Under the pieces are notes generated by a model. It saw nothing but the letters and a program-made list of their open reading frames with translations. It was not told where the DNA came from and ran no database searches. From assembly GCF_004570865.1 (NCBI RefSeq), contig NZ_SPQS01000003.1, forward strand, positions 372,001 to 436,000: DNA of 64,000 nucleotides, read 5' to 3'. The stretch is from Bradyrhizobium frederickii (lineage in GTDB: Bacteria > Pseudomonadota > Alphaproteobacteria > Rhizobiales > Xanthobacteraceae). Numbering within the stretch: the stretch's first letter is position 1; the number at the start of each line of letters is the position of its first letter. Both the position numbers and the translations under genes were made by a program. Positions 60,905 to 64,000 of the stretch are shown here, in pieces.

Positions 60905-62041
60905 ATGCCGTGGAAGAATCAGGGCGGTGGCCCATGGGGCTCGGGTCCAAAGGGACCATGGGGCTCAGGCCCGCAACCGGTCGGGCCGAGGCCGCCGGAT
61001 CTGGAAGACCTTCTGCGGCGCGGCCAGGACCGCCTCCAGCAGATCATGCCGGGCGGCTATTTCTCCGGCGTCGGCATCACGCTGATCGTCCTGCTCATCA
61101 TCGCGTTCTGGCTGCTGTCGGGCTTCTTCCGCGTGCAGTCCGAAGAGCTCGGCGTCGTGCTGCGCTTCGGCAAGCATGTCCGCACCGTGCAGCCGGGCCT
61201 GAACTATCATCTGCCCTATCCGATCGAAACCGTGCTGCTGCCCAAGGCGCTGCGCGTCAACACCATCTCGATCGGCATGACGCTGATCGACGATCCGGCG
61301 CGGCGCGGCCGTTCCATCCGTGACGTGCCGGAAGAGAGCCTGATGCTGACCGGCGACGAGAACATCGTCGACGTCGATTTCACCGTGCTGTGGCGCATCA
61401 AGCCTGATGGCGTCGGTGACTTCCTCTTCAACATCCAAAATCCCGAGGGCACCGTGAAAGCGGTCGCCGAAAGCGCGATGCGCGAGGTGATCGGCCGGTC
61501 GCAGATCCAGCCGATCCTGACCGGCGCGCGCAACGTCACCGAGCAGGGCGTGCAGGAGCTGATCCAGAGGACGCTGGACACCTACGGCGCCGGCATCCAG
61601 ATCAGCCAGGTGCAGATGCAGAAGGTCGACCCGCCCGCGCAGGTGATCGACGCCTTCCGCGACGTCCAGGCGGCGCGCGCCAATCTCGAGCAGCTGCAGA
61701 ACGAGGCGCAGACCTACGCCAACCAGGTCGTGCCGCAGGCACGCGGACGGGCGGCGCAGATTCAGCAGGCCGCCGAAGGCTACAAGGAGCAGGCGGTCGC
61801 CGAGGCCAAGGGCCAGAGCGCGCGCTTCCTGAAGGTTTACGACGAATACAAGAAGGCGCCCGACGTGACGCGTGAACGGATCTATCTGGAGACGATGGAG
61901 CGCGTGCTCGGCGGCGCGGACAAGCTCGTCTATGACGGCGGCGCCTCGGGCCAGGGCATCGTGCCCTATCTGCCGCTGGGCGAGTTGACCAGCAAGCGGC
62001 CGCCTACCACCGGGCAGCCCTCGAGCGGAGGCAGCCGATGA
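60905..62041 (+). CDS. hflK: FtsH modulator HflK
   Basis: This 378-residue protein has a Gly/Pro-rich N-terminus (GGGPWGSGPKGPWGSG), one transmembrane helix (GVGITLIVLLIIAFWLLSGFF) and a periplasmic SPFH/band 7 domain (FRVQSEELGVVLRFGKHVRTVQPGLNYHLPYPIETV). A helical part rich in Ala/Gln follows. HflK and HflC form a large cage around FtsH that controls membrane-protein proteolysis. GAGGAGAG precedes the ATG. The stop overlaps the hflC start (ATGA). Confidence 0.96.
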   Translation: MPWKNQGGGPWGSGPKGPWGSGPQPVGPRPPDLEDLLRRGQDRLQQIMPGGYFSGVGITLIVLLIIAFWLLSGFFRVQSEELGVVLRFGKHVRTVQPGLNYHLPYPIETVLLPKALRVNTISIGMTLIDDPARRGRSIRDVPEESLMLTGDENIVDVDFTVLWRIKPDGVGDFLFNIQNPEGTVKAVAESAMREVIGRSQIQPILTGARNVTEQGVQELIQRTLDTYGAGIQISQVQMQKVDPPAQVIDAFRDVQAARANLEQLQNEAQTYANQVVPQARGRAAQIQQAAEGYKEQAVAEAKGQSARFLKVYDEYKKAPDVTRERIYLETMERVLGGADKLVYDGGASGQGIVPYLPLGELTSKRPPTTGQPSSGGSR

Positions 62042-62934
62042 GGTCTCCGGTCACAGGTTTCGTCACCCTGCTCGCGCTCCTGTTCGTCGCGGTCCTCGGC
62101 TACATGTCGCTGTTCACGGTGCAGCAGACCGAGCAGACCATCGTGCTCCTGTTCGGCCGCCCCGTCGACGTCGTCACCGCGCCCGGCCTGCACTTCAAGG
62201 CGCCGTGGAATTCGGTGATCAACATCGACAAGCGGATTCTCGACCTGGAGAACCCGTCGCAGGAAGCGATCGCGTCCGACCAGAAGCGGCTCGTGGTCGA
62301 CGCATTCGCGCGCTACCGCATCAAGGATGCGCTGCGCTTCTATCAGAGCATCGGCTCGATCCAGGCTGCCAACATCCAGCTCACCACGCTCCTGAACGCG
62401 GCACTGCGCCGCGTGCTCGGCGAAGTCACCTTCATCAATGTGGTGCGCGACGACCGCGAGAAGCTGATGCAACGCATCCGCGACCAGCTCGATCACGAGG
62501 CCGACGGCTACGGCATCCAGGTCGTCGACGTCCGGATCCGCCGCGCCGACCTGCCGGAGCAGAACAGCCAGGCGGTCTATCAGCGCATGAAGACCGAGCG
62601 CGAGCGCGAAGCGGCCGAGTTCCGCGCGCAGGGCGGCCAGAAGGCGCAGGAGATCCGCTCCAAGGCCGACCGTGAGGCGACCGTGATCGTCGCGGAAGCC
62701 AACTCGCAGGCCGAGCAGACCCGCGGTGTGGGCGATGCCGAGCGCAACCGCCTGTTTGCGGAAGCCTACAGCAAGGACGCCGACTTCTTCGCCTTTTACC
62801 GGTCGATGACCGCCTATGAGAACGGCCTGAAGTCGAGCGATACCCGCTTCCTGCTGCGGCCGGACTCCGATTTCTTCCGGTACTTCAGCAACCCGTCCGG
62901 CAAGATGGCAACCGATACGCCGGCGAAGCCGTAA
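62038..62934 (+). CDS. hflC: FtsH modulator HflC
   Basis: This 298-residue partner of HflK has an N-terminal helix (TGFVTLLALLFVAVLGYMSLFTV) and a band 7 domain: QQTEQTIVLLFGRPVDVVTAPGLHFKAPWNSVINIDKRILDLE, DAFARYRIKDALRFYQSI and VVDVRIRRADLPEQNSQAVYQRMKTERER. Together with HflK it regulates FtsH. Its start overlaps the hflK stop. An 8-bp hairpin follows the stop codon, before the DUF2065 gene. Confidence 0.96.
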   Translation: MRSPVTGFVTLLALLFVAVLGYMSLFTVQQTEQTIVLLFGRPVDVVTAPGLHFKAPWNSVINIDKRILDLENPSQEAIASDQKRLVVDAFARYRIKDALRFYQSIGSIQAANIQLTTLLNAALRRVLGEVTFINVVRDDREKLMQRIRDQLDHEADGYGIQVVDVRIRRADLPEQNSQAVYQRMKTEREREAAEFRAQGGQKAQEIRSKADREATVIVAEANSQAEQTRGVGDAERNRLFAEAYSKDADFFAFYRSMTAYENGLKSSDTRFLLRPDSDFFRYFSNPSGKMATDTPAKP

Positions 62935-62943
62935 GCGAGACTG

Positions 62944-62966
62944 AGGGCGGCAGGTCTGGCCGCCCT
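62944..62966 (+). terminator. Hairpin after hflC
   Basis: AGGGCGGC-7 nt-GCCGCCCT is a perfect 8-bp stem nine bases after the hflC stop, followed by TCGTCC. Without a U tract it may be a partial terminator or an mRNA-stabilising hairpin between hflC and the DUF2065-degP genes. Confidence 0.55.
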
Positions 62967-63006
62967 TCGTCCAGACAAGAACAGCACAACGGGAGGTTCC
63001 AATCCG

Positions 63007-63213
63007 ATGAGGTCCATTGCGTTCGCCGACTTCCTCATCGGCTTGGGCATCCTGTTCGTGCTGGAGGGCCTGATGTTTGCGGCGAGTCCGAACTGGATGC
63101 GCAAAGCCATGAAGAGCGCCATCGCCACGCCGGATAACATCCTGCGGGCGGTCGGGATCGGCTCGGCCGTGGTCGGCCTGGTCCTGATCTGGGTTATGCG
63201 GCGTCCGGTCTAG
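63007..63213 (+). CDS. DUF2065-family small membrane protein
   Basis: This 68-residue protein has two helices (FADFLIGLGILFVLEGLMFAASP and AVGIGSAVVGLVLIWVM), the DUF2065/YjeT pattern. YjeT is encoded near hflKC in many proteobacteria; its function is unknown. GGGAGG precedes the ATG. The position between hflC and degP is conserved, consistent with a role in membrane-protein quality control (inference). Confidence 0.85.
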   Translation: MRSIAFADFLIGLGILFVLEGLMFAASPNWMRKAMKSAIATPDNILRAVGIGSAVVGLVLIWVMRRPV

Positions 63214-63355
63214 ACCTCGCACCAACGCCAAAGTGAAGCCGAAGGACCGGTTTTTCGCCGTATTATCGGGCTCTTGAGGCCCGTTAAGCTCCGTGCTTGC
63301 GCCGTCCCCCCGTTCGAGCGCAGTCTGGACCGAATCCTTTTCTCTGGAGATACCA

Positions 63356-64000
63356 ATGCCCGCTGCCAACATTGCCCCGACCCGCTTGCGTTTAGGGCTG
63401 GCCGCGCTCGTCGTCAGTGCTTTCAGTGCGTTCGGCACGCCGGCCCAGGCGCGCGGACCGGATGGCATCGCCGACGTCGCCGAGAAGGTGATCGACGCCG
63501 TCGTCAACATCTCGACCTCGCAGACCGTGGAGGCCAAGGGCGGCGGCAACACCATGCCGCAATTGCCGCCCGGCTCGCCCTTCGAGGAGTTCTTCGACGA
63601 TTTCTTCAAGAATCGCAGGGGCCCTGGCGGCGGCAGCAAGGGCGGCGACAACGGCAGCGCCCCGAAGAAGACCAACTCGCTCGGATCCGGCTTCATCATC
63701 GACACCGCGGGCGTCGTCGTCACCAACAATCACGTCATTGCGGATGCCGACGAGATCCACGTCATCCTCAACGACGGCACCAAGATCAAGGCCGAACTGG
63801 TCGGCGTCGACAAGAAGACCGACCTCGCCGTGCTCAAGATCAAGCCGCCAAAGCCGCTGGTCGCGGTGAAGTTCGGCGACAGCGACAAGCTGCGGCTCGG
63901 CGACTGGGTGGTCGCGATCGGCAATCCCTTCAGCCTGGGAGGCACGGTCACCGCCGGCATCGTTTCGGCCAAGAATCGCGACATCTCCTCAGGGCCCTAC
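63356..64000 (+). CDS. degP: DegP/HtrA-type serine protease, 3' truncated by window end
   Basis: The frame runs off the right edge with 215 codons visible. A signal peptide (to about PAQARGPDG) is followed by ADVAEKVIDAVVNIS, a Gly/Pro-rich loop (FFDDFFKNRRGPGGGSKGG) and the trypsin-like core: GSGFIIDTAGVVVTNNHVI with catalytic His, KTDLAVLKI with catalytic Asp, and VVAIGNPFSLGGTVTAGIVSA. The catalytic Ser and PDZ domains lie beyond the window. It degrades or refolds misfolded periplasmic proteins. GGAG lies before the ATG at 63356. Confidence 0.95.
   Translation, partial: MPAANIAPTRLRLGLAALVVSAFSAFGTPAQARGPDGIADVAEKVIDAVVNISTSQTVEAKGGGNTMPQLPPGSPFEEFFDDFFKNRRGPGGGSKGGDNGSAPKKTNSLGSGFIIDTAGVVVTNNHVIADADEIHVILNDGTKIKAELVGVDKKTDLAVLKIKPPKPLVAVKFGDSDKLRLGDWVVAIGNPFSLGGTVTAGIVSAKNRDISSGPY

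Overview
The window is a stretch of GC-rich chromosome from an alphaproteobacterium, most likely Bradyrhizobium or a close relative in the Nitrobacteraceae. Supporting signs are a circularly permuted two-piece tmRNA gene with an ANDNFAPVAQAA tag beside an alpha-type SspB, the hflK-hflC-DUF2065-degP block, DUF2336, DUF1488, DUF4169 and DUF1328 proteins, and dispersed GC-rich palindromic repeats between genes. The genus is inferred from gene content and was not tested by a search. I see no CRISPR array, prophage, insertion sequence, tRNA or rRNA gene.

Layout. 1-5.2 kb: the C-terminal part of a membrane-anchored spermidine synthase-like protein, a periplasmic glycerophosphodiesterase, an L,D-transpeptidase and an ABC-2 exporter pair. 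5.4-7.2 kb: two tandem paralogous secreted alpha/beta-hydrolase-like proteins, the second with a LysM-like tail. 7.3-11 kb: a tartrate/D-malate dehydrogenase-type enzyme, aspartate dehydrogenase and a sorbosone dehydrogenase-like beta-propeller. 11.5-13.7 kb: an apparent operon of Mpo1-like protein, NAD-dependent epimerase and ICMT-like methyltransferase. 13.9-18 kb: an OmpA-like/Cys-rich pair, an orphan HicB-like antitoxin, and uvrD carrying an in-frame insertion of an intergenic-type repeat. 18.2-26.3 kb: DUF1328, thioesterase, FAD-linked D-lactate dehydrogenase, His-rich LTXXQ protein, caspase-like protease, 2-hydroxyacid dehydrogenase and a Leu/Ile/Val-type binding protein. 26.6-33.2 kb: two complete GGDEF-EAL proteins flanking an MFS transporter.

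33.4-36.8 kb is a cluster of small, mostly uncharacterised genes including a cold-shock protein and a ribosomal protein S21 that starts with TTG. 36.9-38.9 kb: a TetR regulator divergent from a cytochrome P450, with a 26-bp palindromic operator candidate between them. 39.2-44.5 kb: a large AsmA-family protein and a DUF2336 protein. 44.6-47.8 kb: a KaiC-like double ATPase translationally coupled to a hybrid histidine kinase with a degenerate N-terminal receiver. 48-51 kb: a frameshifted acetyltransferase and feoAB with an Irr-type iron-control motif upstream. 51-54.2 kb: a proteolysis-related neighbourhood (RHH protein, DUF4169, fumC, sspB, ssrA). 54.4-58.8 kb: a decayed chromate transporter half, an intact second half, and a tctB-tctA-tctC tripartite carboxylate transporter. 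59-60.8 kb: thyA, an acetyltransferase and folA (thymidylate/folate cycle). 60.9-64 kb: hflK, hflC, DUF2065 and the start of a DegP-type protease (membrane and envelope protein quality control).

Four features stand out: the repeat inserted into uvrD, the KaiC/pseudo-receiver kinase pair, the adjacency of tag-encoding RNA and tag-reading adaptor (ssrA/sspB) with a shared C-terminal/N-terminal motif in SspB and DUF4169, and several families of inverted-repeat elements between genes.
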